The notes beneath the pieces were generated by a model. That model was given only the letters and a program-made list of their open reading frames with translations, was not told the DNA's origin and did not search any database. Below are positions 1 through 12,968 of a DNA stretch of 64,000 nucleotides, piece after piece; within the stretch, counting starts at the first letter, position 1, and every line of letters begins with the position of its first letter. The position numbers and the translations under genes were made by a program. Source of the DNA: Synanceia verrucosa (Eukaryota > Chordata > Actinopteri > Perciformes > Synanceiidae); assembly GCA_029721515.1 (NCBI GenBank), contig CM056558.1, forward strand, positions 14,539,240 to 14,603,239, written 5' to 3'.

Positions 1-345
1 CTCAATGACCTGAGGGCAGCCCTTCAAGAAGAATGGAATATCATGACTCAGCAGACAAGAAGTTGATTTATGAATAGCATGAGATGTTGTTGTCAAGCTG
101 TAATTGATGCTCAAGGACACATGACAAGTTATTGAGACGTTGACGTTTTTTGTTGTGATATACCCACCACTGTTGTTAGTTTTCTGTTTCAATAAATTAT
201 TTGAGATGATGAAGAAATTAACATTGCATGCTTCTACTTAAATGCCTTACTTTCATGATATGATATCACTGTAGCATGAACTTTTTATATTTTCCAGAAA
301 TTTCACCCAAAAGTCAAATATCCCTAACTTTTTTGAGTAGTGTAT
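1..345 (+). pseudogene. 3' end of a decayed Tc1/mariner transposon (cut by window edge)
   Basis: Bases 1-66 read LNDLRAALQEEWN and then hit a stop. After a frameshift, about 76-144 read NSMRCCCQAVIDAQGHM followed by TGA. Both pieces match the C-terminus that Tc1-like transposases carry (LRAALQEEW... MRRRCQAVIDA). An AT-rich tail ends near 345 in TTTTTTGAGTAGTGTA, which resembles the outer end of fish Tc1 elements. The copy is dead (frameshift, stop), and its body lies left of the window. Confidence 0.7.
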
Positions 346-1019
346 TTGTAGATACTTAATTTGATCTAATATCTAAAAGATGTTAATGTGATAATATGTA
401 ATATCCATTTCTTTGTGCTTCATTTACAATTCAGCTCTCAGTTATGAATATTTATTAAATTTGAATAGTCAACATAGAAAAAATATCAATAAGAAAAGGA
501 AATTAAAACCATGAGACACAATGTTTCTCCTGATTTTATTTAAAGACAGGAAGTTGTCCTCATATCAATGTAAAAAGCAGCAATGTTTTTTTTCCCCATA
601 TTGCTTTATACACATTTGAATTTCTGATTCACATCAATTTGTATTTTCTCTTTCTTTCGGAACTGAAATAAGGTTTGGTGGGTTTGAAGAAAATCACTGA
701 CACCCGGGAACACAGCTATTGATGTGTTGAACAGAGGCCATCCTGAAACGACCATGCAGCTGCTGAAGGTGGATCACCACACAGTGTTGAGCACAGATGC
801 AGATGTTCACAAACACATAAATAAATAGGTTTCATGTCCAGGTTAGGTTGAAGTGTGACGCGTTTGCCGTGGTATTTACAGAGTCCTTGTTCTGTGTAAA
901 ACCATTTTTCTCAAATAGAAAGTGTCTCATTTGGCTAAACATCAAACTGCCCCTTTCCCTAGAAAGGAATGGGAGGTCCCATCATGTGGAGGCCATGATG
1001 CAGTTATCAGCTCTGCGTC
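346..1019 (-). other. 3' flank / 3' UTR of tmem38a
   Basis: No gene is seen here. A minus-strand AATAAA (TTTATT on plus at 535-540) lies about 480 bp past the tmem38a stop and is a plausible poly(A) signal, so about 540-1019 is probably its 3' UTR. Confidence 0.4.
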
Positions 1020-4000
1020 CTACTCAGCTTTCTTGGCTTTCCTCTTGCGAGCGCCATCACTCAGTTCCTCCTTGGTTTTAAGAGGTGAAGATGGGACAGC
1101 GGCAGGAGGATGATGGTGGTCGTCCTCAGCTCCACCCAGAGGGGAGCCGAACAGCACGTGGCAAAACCAGGACTCAATGAGGGCAAAGGGGGAGCCGTGA
1201 GAGTGACGGGCAGTCATCACCACCTGCAGGAAGATGGCATGAGATAGAACAGAATAGCCTTTTAGATTGCTATTGTCTGATTTTAGACATGTTGAATTTA
1301 CCAGGCAGGGGCCTCATTTATCATTGTGGATACACGCTTTTTTCAGCAAAAATCAGGGGAAAAAAACCACACCCCACGCTCTCCTACCCTCCTGAGGTGC
1401 ACAGGTCCTGATATTAACCACCAATGTTCAAATCCCATGTGACCCTATCATCAATCACTGTGGCGAAAACGCCAAACACTACCCCTAATAACCCCTAATA
1501 TATCAAAACTCAAAATAAATCTATTCAAGGCTCTAAGAGGCTTGTTAAATATTTAGTAATATATTAATTCAGAGATATTGGCAACAATCCAGAGACTGAC
1601 TACAGTAGAGCACAAAATGCTGCTCATCAAAACATTTAAAAACCATACAGATGATAAAGGTAAAAAATTAGTTCAATAACCAACTCATATTTTACTGGGA
1701 GGGAGAATTGTACCTTTTTTTTCTTTTTTCCTCTCTTAAAACTAGAAAACTAGATGCATTTAGCATGTGACAAACAAGTGAAAGTGTCTTGTTGAAGATG
1801 CAACTCAGATTTGAACATTTCAGACTTAAAAAATAAAAGCAACACTGTCAACTATGTGCTGCTGATCTTACTTTGCTCGTGGCCATGAAGAGGGTGAAGA
1901 CGAGGATGAGGGTGCTCTTGGCCATTGGCAGCCAGTGGGCCTCCTGCAAGGTGAAGAGGATGGCTCCGTACAGACTGGCTTTGGTCGGGCTGCAGAGGCG
2001 GATATGAAACTGTCAATGAAACATCTTTCTGCAGCAGGGATCCCAGTAACTAATACGAAATCAGCATTAGAGTATCAGAGATGGAGCGGAAGATATAAGC
2101 ATTTTACATTTATGGAGTAAAATTTATCTCTTCCTCATCCTTCTTCCTATCAACCCTATAATCTGATTTTTTTCATTTTCATTCTGTAATTGCTCCCCTG
2201 TAGGTTGATAACTTTTCTTTCAAGGAGTAATAAAAGGTTTTCATCAGACAGTGACGCTGTGTAAACTGTCAGGGTGCTTTACAGCCACAAAGCCTTTTTG
2301 ATGCTACCACTAGAGGACACCAACGTCACAACATGTCTAATTCTGCACATGATGACTTCAGCAAACCTGCTGTGCTTCTCCACAAGGCTACCGGTGTTTT
2401 ATGTCCACTTTTAATCACAGAGACCTTTAATTTTTAGTTTGATGTTTGGTTGGAAACACCTGCATGCTTCAGGAGGCAGAAATGAGTATGTTGCCACCGG
2501 CAACAGCAGGCGACTCAGACTTACAATGACATGTTGAGGATCTCGTTGGTGTCGGGCCTCCACACACCGCGAAGCAGCTGCTCAAAATTGGAAATGAGAG
2601 CCACTCCAGACCCTGCACATTTAAAAATAGACAGTGGGGGAAAATTAGAACAAAGAAGTGTGTTTCATGTGACTGTTCTTATTTGGCCTCAGCTTCCCTT
2701 CCCTGTTTTCAGCATGGACGCCTGCAGGGCCTCTCTATTGACGAAGAGACTAGAACAGGACAATCCTTCATATGTATTTCTATGGACATTTCTCTACTAT
2801 TGGATAGTTTCACAAAGGAAAAAGTAAAAGTAATTTGGTTAAGTATACACTTTACATACAGCTCAAGCATGACTATGTAAGTTTTCACCAGTTTGCTCTA
2901 TTAAGTGACTCACTTAATACCTAACATTTGCATTATTTTAAAATGATTAGCGTTTAGTCTTTCTCTGATAACTCATGTAACCTGTTTTCTCCGAGTAACC
3001 TAGACTGTTGCATGTAAATGCCCTGATTGTGAACACTGAGACTTATTGATATACACTTAAATATGAGTGAATGTCACATGTGCACACTGGCATGCACATG
3101 AGAGGTTCACTCCTTCGTGATTAAATGTGGTGCTCACTGAGTGCAGCTGTCAACACAGAGAGCTGAGAGAGCGGTGACGACTGAAGGCTCGCCAAGCAGC
3201 ATAAAAGACTTTTCTAAAGCTGAAACAATTAGTCAATTAATCAATTAGTGGATCAAGGGCAAATATCAAAAATCAAACCTGTTAGATAATTTATCAAAGC
3301 CATTTTTCAAGCAAAAACTGTATCACCACGTTTATGGACTACATGAATAATAACCTAATTGAGGAAATAAATGGTAGATAATAAATATATTTGTTGTTCG
3401 CAGGCCTACTTTCTTCAAGGAAAAGTAGCCAGTTTGCAAAAAAAGAAGCTAGATTTGTCCCCATTGTTGCTAAATCTGCACCACATCTCTAACACTGTCT
3501 TTCAGAAACTATGCTGCTTGTAATCATAATAAATCTGTCATCTCTCATTCGTTCATTGAGAATTGAAACCTCAGTTTAAAAATGACTATTACAGGCACCA
3601 CCGTCTTGCTCATCTGAATAATATACAGCAGTCCTGTCCACATTTACAACTCAGCAAATCACTGTGAAATCAAAAGACACTGACCTTTGACATACCCAAC
3701 GATGACCATGATGAAGAAGCCATGGTGGTAGGCATGGTGGGCGTGGTGAACACCAGCGGCGATCTTACGAGTGCGGACGACTTCCTTCAGGGCGACCAAC
3801 ACCAGCTTAACAGGCAGGAAAGCTACGCATTTGTAGAAGAGGTTCAATGGGCAGTAAAAGATGAGGTACCTGAGAAAGATGGTGAAAACAGGACATGAAA
3901 GTGAGGGGGAGGGGATGAGAATGCAACTGATAGTAGGCAGTGTGTATTGACTACCCTGTGTATTGAGTAGGCCCTGACTACAATTTCCCTTTCTTTCAAT

Positions 4001-7000
4001 AGAAACTGGTGTGGCTGATAATCTGCCAATTATCATTATTATGAGGTTGCATTTGAGTAAAATGTAACGAAATAACATGAATATAAACATATCAGTAAAA
4101 CTGCAGTAAATCTGCAGATAAATCTGCTGATTAAAGGGGGAAATACTTTTTTTATGATTTTTTAAAGACGTCTCTAAAGTTCACTTGACAGTGATAATGA
4201 CGTCCAAAGAGTGGGCGGTGGGGGATTGTTTTACAGTCTTAAGTTTGATAAAAAACAATGAATAACACAGCAAAAGCAGCAGATTCGATGGTCTCTTCCA
4301 GATGTGACCTTAAAGCTAGGTCTCCTTCCCTGTGACGGGTCACTGAGGACTTTCTCACCAGACAGCTGAGGCCAGCAGGATGTGGCTGTTGTGTTGGAAA
4401 TAGTCGATGGGGCTGCTGCCAAGCATGATGTCTGCCAGGATGTAACTACCAAAGCAGTAGAGCATGGCGCAGAGCCAGGAGGCCACGGGACTCCTGCGAG
4501 AAACCTCCACCGAGCCTGCAGCACAGAGGGGGAGCAGTCAGGAGCCGTCACTTTGACTCACAGTGTGATGATTAAAATATCACAGTGTGTGGACGGACTT
4601 TGAGTGTGCTTATGATTTAGGTTACGATAATGGTTTAATGCACTCTGTGTTTTATGTTTGCCAAGATTGAGATGTGTTTGGATTTAATGAAGCGTCACAC
4701 CACCTGTTCCTTGAATCTAATAATGTGATCATTACCTCTGCCAAGGAGGTTATGTTTTCACCAGTGTTTGTTTGTTTGTGCTTTGCAAAATAACTCAAAA
4801 AGCTATGCATGGAATTTGATAAAATTTTCAGGATTTGTAAGAAGTGACCTAAGTTAAAACTGATTGATTTTTGGTGGTGATTGGATCCAATTCAAGGTCA
4901 TCATGGTCAAATGAAAGGTCAGGCCACAGTAATGTATGGGAGATTTCACACAATTCTGAACGCTCCAGGGTGTACAATTTTCAGTCAGTCATCACCTAAT
5001 TAAACTAATACAGGAATCCAGAAGTCACCGATTCAGTTTGGTCCGTTTGGACCGTTTGGTCAAGATCAGTAAAAGGTCAAGGGCATTTTTAACCATAACT
5101 TCATGTAGGAAGGAGCTAGAGCAGTGCATTTTTAAAAAAAAAAAAAATCAATTTCAAATGTGACAAAATATGAAATAGAGAAAAAATAAAAAGTACATGC
5201 AAATACAATGTTAAATGTAGGTTTCAATGTGCGTCAAAATCAACACATTCACTCTTAGGTGTTGTAGGCTTGCAGGAGTAAACGCTCTCTCAGAATGCTG
5301 CCTTGGTGGAGGTCTGCGCTCTCTGAGTGCTTTTCTAGTTTTGATGTGAGGGGTCCGTTTCACAAAGCAGGTTTGGTGAAAACTCTGAGTCTGTTAACCC
5401 TGAAATGAGGGAAACTGAGTTTTCTGTTTCAAAAAGGGAGGTAATTCAAACCAGAGAAAGAGGGGTAACTCTGGCCTGTTTCACAGAGAGAGGTAACTGA
5501 AGCTCTCGGTCAGTTACTGTAGTAACAGACTCTATGAAGCTAACCTGGACCAGGTTTTTCTCAATGAACCTCGAGTTTCTCTCTGTCTCTGCCCTCTTTC
5601 AGCCACACACGCTATTCGATTTCCTCATTCAGTCCTCATTCAGTCAGCAGGCGAGTTTTGGTGTAGCCTAATTCTGCCGTCTGTCAAAATGACATGTCCT
5701 TTCATTAACGATCCAGTGGATGAAGGAAGGTACCGGGTTCGAATCCCTGTGTGGAGTTTGCATGTTCTCCCCGTGTCTGCGTGGGTTCTCTCCGGGTACT
5801 CCGGCTTCCTCCCACCATCCAAAAACATGCATGGAGATTAGGTTAATTGGCTAATTTAAATTGACCGTAGGTGTGAATGTGAGTGTGAGTGGTTGTCTGT
5901 CTCTATGTGTCCTGCGATGAGGTGGAGTCTTGTCCAGTGTGTACCCTGCCTTCCGCCCTAAGACAGCTGGGATAGGCTCCAGCCCCCCCGCGACCCTATG
6001 AGGATAAGCGATAGATAATGGATGGATGGATGAAAATCATTACCCCTGCCAAGGAGGTTATGGTTTCACCAGGGGTTTTTTGTTTGTTGGTATGCAAATT
6101 AACTCAAAAAGTTATGGACGGATTTTGACGACATTTTCAGGATTGGTCAGAAGTGGCCTAACTGAAAACTGATTAATTTTTGGTGGTGATTGGATCTGAT
6201 TCAAGGTCATCAAGGTAAAATGAATGGTCACGCCATAGTAATGTATGGGAGATTTCCCATATTTATGAACGCTCCAGGGTGTACAATTTTTAGCTAATCG
6301 TCACCTAATTTGGTATATAAACTAATATAGGAATCCAGAAGTCATTGATTCAGTTTGGTCAAGATCAGTAAAAGGTCAAGGTCACCAAGGTCAAATATGT
6401 GTTTTTAACCATAACATCATGTAGGAAGGAGCTAGAGCAATGCAACTGGTCTCAAAATATCTGGAAAAAAAATCTCAAATTGTAGCCTACTTGCAAAGTT
6501 TTACTGGTATGTTGGTCTTTTTTAAAATTCAAATATGACAAAATATGAAATAGAGAAAAATAAATAAAAAGTACATGATATTAATGTGAATACAATTTTA
6601 AATGTAGGTTTCAAGATGCATCAAAATCAACACATTCACATTCTCAGAATGCTGCCTCGGTGGAGGTCTATGCTCTCTGAGTGCTTTTCTAGCTTTTAAA
6701 CTGTTTTGCAAACTGTTCATTTATATTCGTATTTTAATGTGTCAATTAGCGAGATTACATGGATCTGATTAAAAAGTAAATATTCATTTAAAAACTTTCT
6801 GATACCTCCTACAAAGCAACTGTTGGCAATGACCTTCAAAAGAGTCGCTATCAGTGGATTACTTGTGTGTCTATGAGCTGTATCTTTGTCCACGCCCATT
6901 CGACCATTTCTTTACACGCCCTGATAATCTGCCTTTTTTTTTTATCATAGGCTAATATTGACTGAGTTGACAGTTTACCAACTCAACAGCTGACTGAGAC

Positions 7001-10000
7001 TGAAGTATAGAGTTTACAGACAGAACAGACAGACACCTCTTCACAGTTTATGAATGTGTGCTTTATTCTATATGGCCTTTTAGTATTATTTTTGTACACA
7101 TGACCAATATACTAGTGTGGCTGAAAAGTTCTACACCAAGCCTTTAAACCATGTCAGCATTGACTGTAAAAGGACAAACAGGACTACAGCTTGGTCTCCA
7201 GCCTGCGGGAGACTAGAAAGCAAAGCGTTGAATAAAAACTGGACAACTTTTTTCCTCTGTTTTTGCTCTGTAACCGCTTGACTAACCTTTTCTCTCACTT
7301 AATCAATAAACAATAAACTCTATCTGTTAGCTGCTCACCCTTTTACCTTTTTGCATTGTGACATGAGACAGTCAGACTCTGTTGAGGTATGAAAATTCAA
7401 ACTCTACACTCAGCTGTTTACTTGGACTTTCAGCGAGTTGTTTGTTCTTGCGTTCCCAGGCCTTGTATGTTGTTACCATTCTGTCATGTTGGATCGGTCT
7501 CAGTCTCAATGTCTATTAAACCTTGTAGGAGAATACAGTAATCTCTCTGAGAAACTCTATATCTCTGTAAAAGTGATGCCAGATTCACCGTCTCCTCTCC
7601 TCTTTCTTTCTTTTGTTTGTAGAGCCTGCCCTCTTTCCAGATAAGACGGATCTATATCTTCAGATATGTTAAGATTCTATAATTTTGTTATCCTGATTGT
7701 TGATTGTCTATTTATAATTGGGCTGTTCTAGACACACAGCATCTATTGAATGTCTGTCCTGGAGGAGAGATGTTTCTTCAGTTGCTCTTCTTGAGCTTTC
7801 TAATTTTTTTCCCTGCTAGGTGTGTTTGAGGGAGCTTTTCCTTATCCACAGGGTCTAAGGACATGGGGTTTGTATTTTTTATGACAGGGACATTGTGCTT
7901 GATTGGCTTGCAGGTAACTAGCAACTCTATGTCAAAACACTTCAACGATAGCTCCATGTTCGACCATATTTCTAAATCAGTACTTATGATAAACTAACTA
8001 TAGCAAAAATGTTGATGCTTTGTGATGTGCTATAATTAACTCTCGCTGGGGAAGCAAACTATTAAGATATGACTCTTAATCTGAAATACAACTAGTAACC
8101 ACAGCTGTCAGATAAATGTATTAATGAGTAAAAAGGCCTCCACAATGTTACAACACTGTAAGAGGTGCTCAGTAAACCAAGATGTTAACAGCACGGCTGC
8201 TTCGCTGCACAAATCTCCAACAACAGGTGGGTGAGGGTGTCGTAGTGAGACCGAGGCTCAGTTTGAAAGCAATCTGATCCTGAGAAATGTTGCCCTATAA
8301 ATATATTCTGCTCAATTGCTTCTCCTGCCTTGCAACTGTCAGGTCTGTATTAACCTTTGACCACAACCCCCCATACACTTGCCTCTCCCCCAAAACTCAT
8401 TCATTTGCTCTTCTGACACGTACAGGGAACCGTGGCCCTCCGCTCAGACACATGTAGGGAGCGGTGTTCAATAGTGAACGAAAAGATCTTGCAAATGTTG
8501 GCAGCATGAGACATCCACCCATCCTCTACCGGTGGGGGGTCTCTAGCCTATCCCAGCTATCTTAGGGCAAAAGGCAGGGTACACTCTGGACAAGTCACCA
8601 GTTCATCACAGGGCACATAGAGACAGACATTCACACCTACAGGCAATTTAAATTAACCTAATCCGGAGGAAGCCGGAGAGAACCCATGCAAGCTCCACAC
8701 AGAAATGCCCCATGCTGGGAATCAAACCCAGTACCTTCTTGCTGTGAGGCGACAGTGCTAACCACTGCATCACCATGCCACCCAGCATGAGACATTTGAC
8801 TGTAAAATGAGATAGGAGAAGTAAGATAAACGTGTACAGTTACGGTCATGAAGTCACCTTTCGAAACCACGTCTTACAGTGGGACTCTGATGAAATGATG
8901 AATTTTAATTCTAAAACGCATACAAATGCTGATAGTTCAAATTAAAAACACATTCTTTTTCTGCATCTTTTTTCCTATTCATAAAATACAAAAATACAAA
9001 TGTGTTGAAAACAAAATGAAACAATCCTCTTTACATCTATGAATGCTAGCATAGTGTCATATCTGCATTTTAACACCATTAATACTTAATGGACAGTATT
9101 AACTATGTTTATGCATAATGTTATGCATGTGTTCGGTCATATTAGCAAATGGACACAGTTGAGACTGCAATCCAAACATTGTCAGACTCATAGAATCATG
9201 ACAACACTGACTCAAGTGACATCACTTGAGGCTCTTTTTCAACCGTCTCTGGAGACACAGTACAGTAAAGAATTCCTCTTTAAGGGTAACTAGATTACAT
9301 TGGAATGGAATCACAGTTTTCAATTTAATTCACCTTGATACATAGCAACTTAACAGATACTGTTAACAGGCCTGACTACAGTTTATATCATGGTAAACAA
9401 AATATGTAATATCAACTCTCTCTGGACAGCTCATGTAGTATATACAGTACATGTCATTGACCAAGCAGCTGTATTATATTTTCTTCAGTGAAAATGAACC
9501 TGCTAGTCGAAAGCTAATTTGTTTTTTTTAAGAATTCCTTTATTAAGAATTCCTTTATTAATCCCTCAATGAGGGAAATTACATTTTTTCACTCTGTTAG
9601 TATATATATATATTTTTCAATTGCACATTACACACACAAGTCATGAAACAAACACATGCACATGCATTAGAGGAGAGGTGTCAGAGTGAGGGGGCTGCCC
9701 CTTATCAAGGCGCCCCGAGCAGTTGGGGGTTCGGTGCCTTGCTCAAGGGCACCTCGGCAGTGCCCAGGAGGAGGAACTGGCACCTCTCCACGCTCCACAT
9801 TTTGGTCCGACCTGGTCCGACCCTCCAATTCCCAGCCCAAGTCACTACAGACTGAGCTACTGCCGCCCCATTTATTTTGTTGAGACTGAAATGTGGTGTT
9901 CCACCATCTTCACTGAAGGTTCAACTGAGACCAAACTGAACGTTTATGTCAGAGAGAACTTGTTTAACATTTACACCCAACTGCAGCTTTAAAGTGTGCT

Positions 10001-10817
10001 GCAGAGGGTCTTCAGAGGCCCACTGACGCTGTCTATTTCAGGATATTCTATTTATTGCCTAAGTCTCTGGTATGCCTGAGCCTTTCTCTCAGATTTCATC
10101 CTCCTCAGGCTCTGCTGCTCAAAGGAGTTAAAACTTGTAAGATATCAGGCTTTACCTGCAGCTGAGTGGTTTAATCTACTCCACTGATTTCCTCAGAATA
10201 AATGAGGTCAGGCTGCTACAGCAACAGACATTCATTCCCTCACACCAAGTGAGCAGAGCTGCCAGTGCTCCTGCTGGAGTTTATGTAACAGGTCAAGCTT
10301 TATAAGGACTGACTACAATAAAGATAACAGCAACAAAAGTCCTTATAGCGATATTACAGCAATGTGTAGTCATAACACAGAAATCAACCTAATTATATTA
10401 TTATTATTATATGATTACTTTACATGCACATTCAATTTTTACACAGTTTTCCATTTGAGACATAACGTATAGATTTTCGGTTGTCAATATTAAACACTAA
10501 TGTTAATAGCATGGTTTTCTAGATATAGTAATTATACTTCATGTTGTTGTAAATAATGTTTAGACAGTGGTCTAGTCAGTAAAGAACATGCACCTGCCAA
10601 ACACTGAAATAATCATATTTAAGGGGAAAAATAAAGCAATGCCTTAATTATGGAGGGAAACCAAAGAGATATAAAAGTGTAAAACACACTGACCTGGCTC
10701 ATACTTGAGGTAGAGGATAGACACGATGTAATAAGCAAGATCAAACACGGGAAACATTCCCATTTTTGAGAAAATTTGGGCAAAATCGCCCAAATTAAGA
10801 ACTGCCAGTACTTCCAT
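1020..10817 (-). CDS. tmem38a: Trimeric intracellular cation channel type A (TRIC-A)
   Basis: This is a monovalent cation (K+) channel of the sarco/endoplasmic reticulum that balances charge during Ca2+ release. It has six coding exons on the minus strand: 10694-10817, 4359-4515, 3685-3869, 2525-2612, 1872-1989 and 1020-1223. All have GT/AG borders and phases that sum to 291 residues (human about 299). Exon 1 gives MEVLAVLNLGDFAQIFSKMG, followed by FPVFDLAYYIVSILYLKYEPG. Exon 3 holds the family's KEVVRTRK phosphoinositide/pore motif (residues about 122-129) and the HHAHHAYHHG loop. The C-terminus ends KRKAKKAE, a basic tail like TRIC-A rather than TRIC-B. Intron 1 is about 6.2 kb and full of repeats. 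The gene lies head-to-head with smim7, as in human 19p13.11. The start was chosen by homology; an open frame continues upstream but is not conserved. Confidence 0.96.
4735..5337 (+). repeat. AT-rich dispersed repeat, family A, copy 1
   Basis: It runs from TTACCTCTGCCAAGGAGG to GCCTTGGTGGAGGTCTGCGC. The body contains phrases such as AACTCAAAAAGCTATG and TTTTTGGTGGTGATTGGAT that recur at 6036-6695, 33443-33690 and 61166-61801. Its ends contain related inverted motifs (ACCTCYRCCAAGG). It looks like a non-autonomous element; the class is not determined. Confidence 0.7.
5345..5640. repeat. Probable MITE-type repeat ('gtttcacaaagcaggt' family)
   Basis: The text GGGTCCGTTTCACAAAGCAG, followed by repeated GGTAACTC/GAGTTAAC-like phrases, resembles a common fish MITE often assigned to PIF-Harbinger. 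The assignment is from memory; no clean terminal repeat or target duplication was found. Confidence 0.35.
5728..6033 (+). mobile_element. tRNA-derived SINE with TGGA tail (family S1), copy 1, 5'-truncated
   Basis: A B-box-like GGTTCGAATCC at 5736-5746 is followed by the conserved SINE body (CATGTTCTCC, TGGGTTCTCTCCGGGTACTC, CAGCTGGGATAGGCTCCAGC) and a 3' tail of GGATGGATGGATGA. The A-box part is missing. Other copies in this window are at 8515, 18411, 52285 and 59796. Confidence 0.85.
6036..6695 (+). repeat. AT-rich dispersed repeat, family A, copy 2
   Basis: It is collinear with copy 1, from TTACCCCTGCCAAGGAGG to the CTCTCTGAGTGCTTTTCTAG end, and in the same orientation. A TGGA-tailed SINE sits between the two copies. 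Confidence 0.7.
8515..8783 (-). mobile_element. tRNA-derived SINE S1, copy 2
   Basis: The element is in minus orientation. A 12 bp target-site duplication AGCATGAGACAT flanks it exactly (8503-8514 and 8784-8795). The tRNA-like head (A box as GTGCTAACCACTGCATC on plus, B box as GGAATCAAACC) and the TGGA tail (CATCCACCCATCC) are both present. Confidence 0.92.
9545..9869 (-). mobile_element. Second tRNA-derived SINE family (S2), copy 1
   Basis: On the minus strand it starts GGGGCGGCAGTAGCTCAGTC, a tRNA-like A-box head. It continues with a body shared with 63711-64000 (plus-strand phrases GCAGTTGGGGGTTCG, CTTGCTCAAGGGCACCTC) and ends in AT-rich GGATTAATAAAGGAATTC. The B-box area is degraded. No confident target duplication was seen. 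Confidence 0.75.
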
Positions 10818-10999
10818 GTTGTTTGTCTGATGGCTTGTTGGCTTGGGTTGTTTGATTTTAATTCCAAGTGCGCAATCTGGATCGTAAACCCCCCAAAACC
10901 CGATCCACCGACTCTCCACCAAGCCACCCGGTCTCCACAGTGAAAGTCTGAGACACTCCAGCCCTCCTATTAATACCAGTCATCCCCACAGCCTCAGCA

Positions 11000-11038
11000 T
11001 CATCATCACCACCACCACCACCATCATCATCATCATCG
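11000..11038. repeat. CAT/CAC triplet microsatellite upstream of tmem38a
   Basis: ATCATCATCACC(ACC)n(ATC)n lies about 180-220 bp upstream of the tmem38a start codon. On the minus strand it reads as GAT/GGT triplets in the likely 5' UTR or promoter. Confidence 0.8.
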
Positions 11039-12324
11039 TCAAATGCGGTCCGGGCCAGCTGTTCCGCTTTCAAATCGACAGGAGGTTTACATGTCAGCTG
11101 CTTGAAATGGAAAACAACAAAAGGTTTGTCTTCCGGTGTTCAGCGTCGACATAATCGTTATTTAACTGAGCCTTAAGATGCGATCAGAGGTTTGGTTGTC
11201 GCCTGGGAACACAGCAAAGACCGAGACAAATGCCCAGTGCTCAATGACAAACACTCATTCATCCTTTCTTATGAAGATATCCCCAAATCCGGATCAAGTC
11301 CTGACGAAGGCTGCAGACTCACATTTGGTGATATGGCCGCCTGTTTCCACTCTTCCAGAGGCAGATGTGTTGTGATTATAGGCGTAATAATACTAATAAT
11401 AATAAACATCAGCCATACATTCTGTGCTTTTAGTTTTTTTTCATGTTTGATTTTTTAATATTTTTTTTGATCATGAAAGAGAATATCAGATCAACGATCA
11501 CTGCCGCCATCAGGTGGCGCTAAATTACAACATTGAAAACATTGCTGTCCAAAATTTCAGTTTAAACTTCCTGAGTTTTATAAGTGATGTCCCTATATTT
11601 TATTTTATATATATTTTTTGGCCTTATTCTCCTTACTTTCTATTTTATGTGAATGCTGTAAGCATTTTATACCGAGTCAAATTCCTTGTGTATGCAAGTA
11701 CACTTACCAAAAAACCCTTATTGATTGTTAATTATTTTTATAACTTCATCTGTATCTGTTTCTTGATTTTTTTTGTTTTCAGGTTTGTGCTCAATCAGGC
11801 GAACTGCATGTTTTACCTTTTAAACTGATGCTGTGAAACTAAAGATACCAAATAATTCAGTTTTTAACATTACTACATTTGACATCCAAAATGGGTCATT
11901 TCCTCAGCATACAGCAAACCATTTTGCTGTATGATTTTGAATAAAACAGAAAGATTCACAAATTTGGTGGTACATGGTGTCCACCTGAAAGAGATCATTA
12001 ATAAATAATGTTTTATTATCACACAGCTAGAGATACTGTGTATAATTAACAGCAACACATAGATCAGTTTAAAGCCCCCTTCCCGCATCGACCTGGGATT
12101 TTCGTGCAGTGTGAAAGGGTTGACATGGCATTTTGATACAGGTTGAACGGCCCTCCAATCAATCCTGGAGTGTGTGTTTCTAAACAGCTTGTATAGCGAT
12201 CTGACACATCTTTTTTATTGATCATGACAGTATGCATTAGTACTAGTATTACTGTTAGCACTGCGCTAGGTTGTACACTTATCAAAAATTGTACCTTGTC
12301 TGACCTCGACTGTTTACACAGAAG

Positions 12325-12512
12325 TAGTGATAGACAAATGAAGTTTCATGAAGCACTTGTGATATTTTTTGACTCCTCTAGATGGCGCTCTTGGTTTAAA
12401 GAAAAAGAATAGTATAATGGAAATTTACTAAATTCTTTAAACCATCTTTAAACCAAGAGCGCCATCTAGAGGAGTCACAAATGCTTTGTGAAGCTTCATT
12501 TGTCCATCCCTA
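12325..12512. mobile_element. 188 bp hAT-type foldback MITE
   Basis: The outer ends TAGTGATAGACAAATGAAG and (reverse complement) TAGGGATGGACAAATGAAG form terminal inverted repeats. The inverted similarity continues through CTCCTCTAGATGGCGCTCTT for about 75 bp per arm, making a near-complete hairpin. It is flanked by 8 bp target duplications CACAGAAG (12317-12324) and CACAGAGG (12513-12520), one mismatch, as expected of hAT elements. Confidence 0.87.
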
Positions 12513-12924
12513 CACAGAGGGTTTAAGAATGGTTTAAGTAAATATTTCATTCTTGCATTTGTTAAAAGTATGGAAAAACAAAAATTACAATGGAAATAAT
12601 GGAAATGCACAGAAAAAATTGCACTGCCTTTTTTCACCTTGAAAAAAAAAAAACTTTATTCATCTGGGTATTGTGTTTAATCAACAGTTTCATTTATACA
12701 AGTAAAATATATTTTTTTATTCCATTGTGTTTAGTTCTTTGCGAATATGTTATTTTATTATATTTTATTATTATTATTATTACTTTTATGTCACTACTGC
12801 TTCTACTACTGCAATGTGTCTGTGATTTTGTCTATGCTGTTGTGGCGGGTGAATTTCCCCCCAAGGGGGGGATGAATAAAAAAAACTATTCTATTCTATT
12901 CTGTAGGCCTAATGCATTATTCGT

Positions 12925-12925
<1 letters not shown>

Positions 12926-12967
<42 letters not shown>
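12926..12967. repeat. (CA)n microsatellite
   Basis: About 20 uninterrupted CA units lie 250 bp upstream of the smim7 start. Confidence 0.95.

Positions 12968-12968
<1 letters not shown>

Larger units (their letters stand above)
4516..10693 (-). other. tmem38a intron 1, repeat-rich
   Basis: This 6.2 kb intron has no exon-like sequence. It carries two copies of an AT-rich dispersed repeat (about 4735-5337 and 6036-6695), a Harbinger-like fragment (5345-5640), two TGGA-tailed SINEs (5728-6033 and 8515-8783) and one copy of a second SINE (9545-9869). The rest (about 6700-8500, 8800-9530 and 9870-10690) is AT-rich sequence with nothing I recognise. Confidence 0.7.

Noticed and set aside
5736..5746. 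B-box word GGTTCGAATCC as a possible tRNA gene
   Set aside because: It belongs to a 5'-truncated SINE; there is no cloverleaf or acceptor stem.
10858..11073. Minus-strand frame with poly-Asp and poly-Gly
   Set aside because: Produced by the CAT/CAC triplet repeat upstream of tmem38a, out of frame with it, with no homology.
12926..12967. Tandem CA repeats considered as a possible CRISPR-like or regulatory array
   Set aside because: A simple dinucleotide microsatellite; no spacer-repeat structure exists anywhere in the window.
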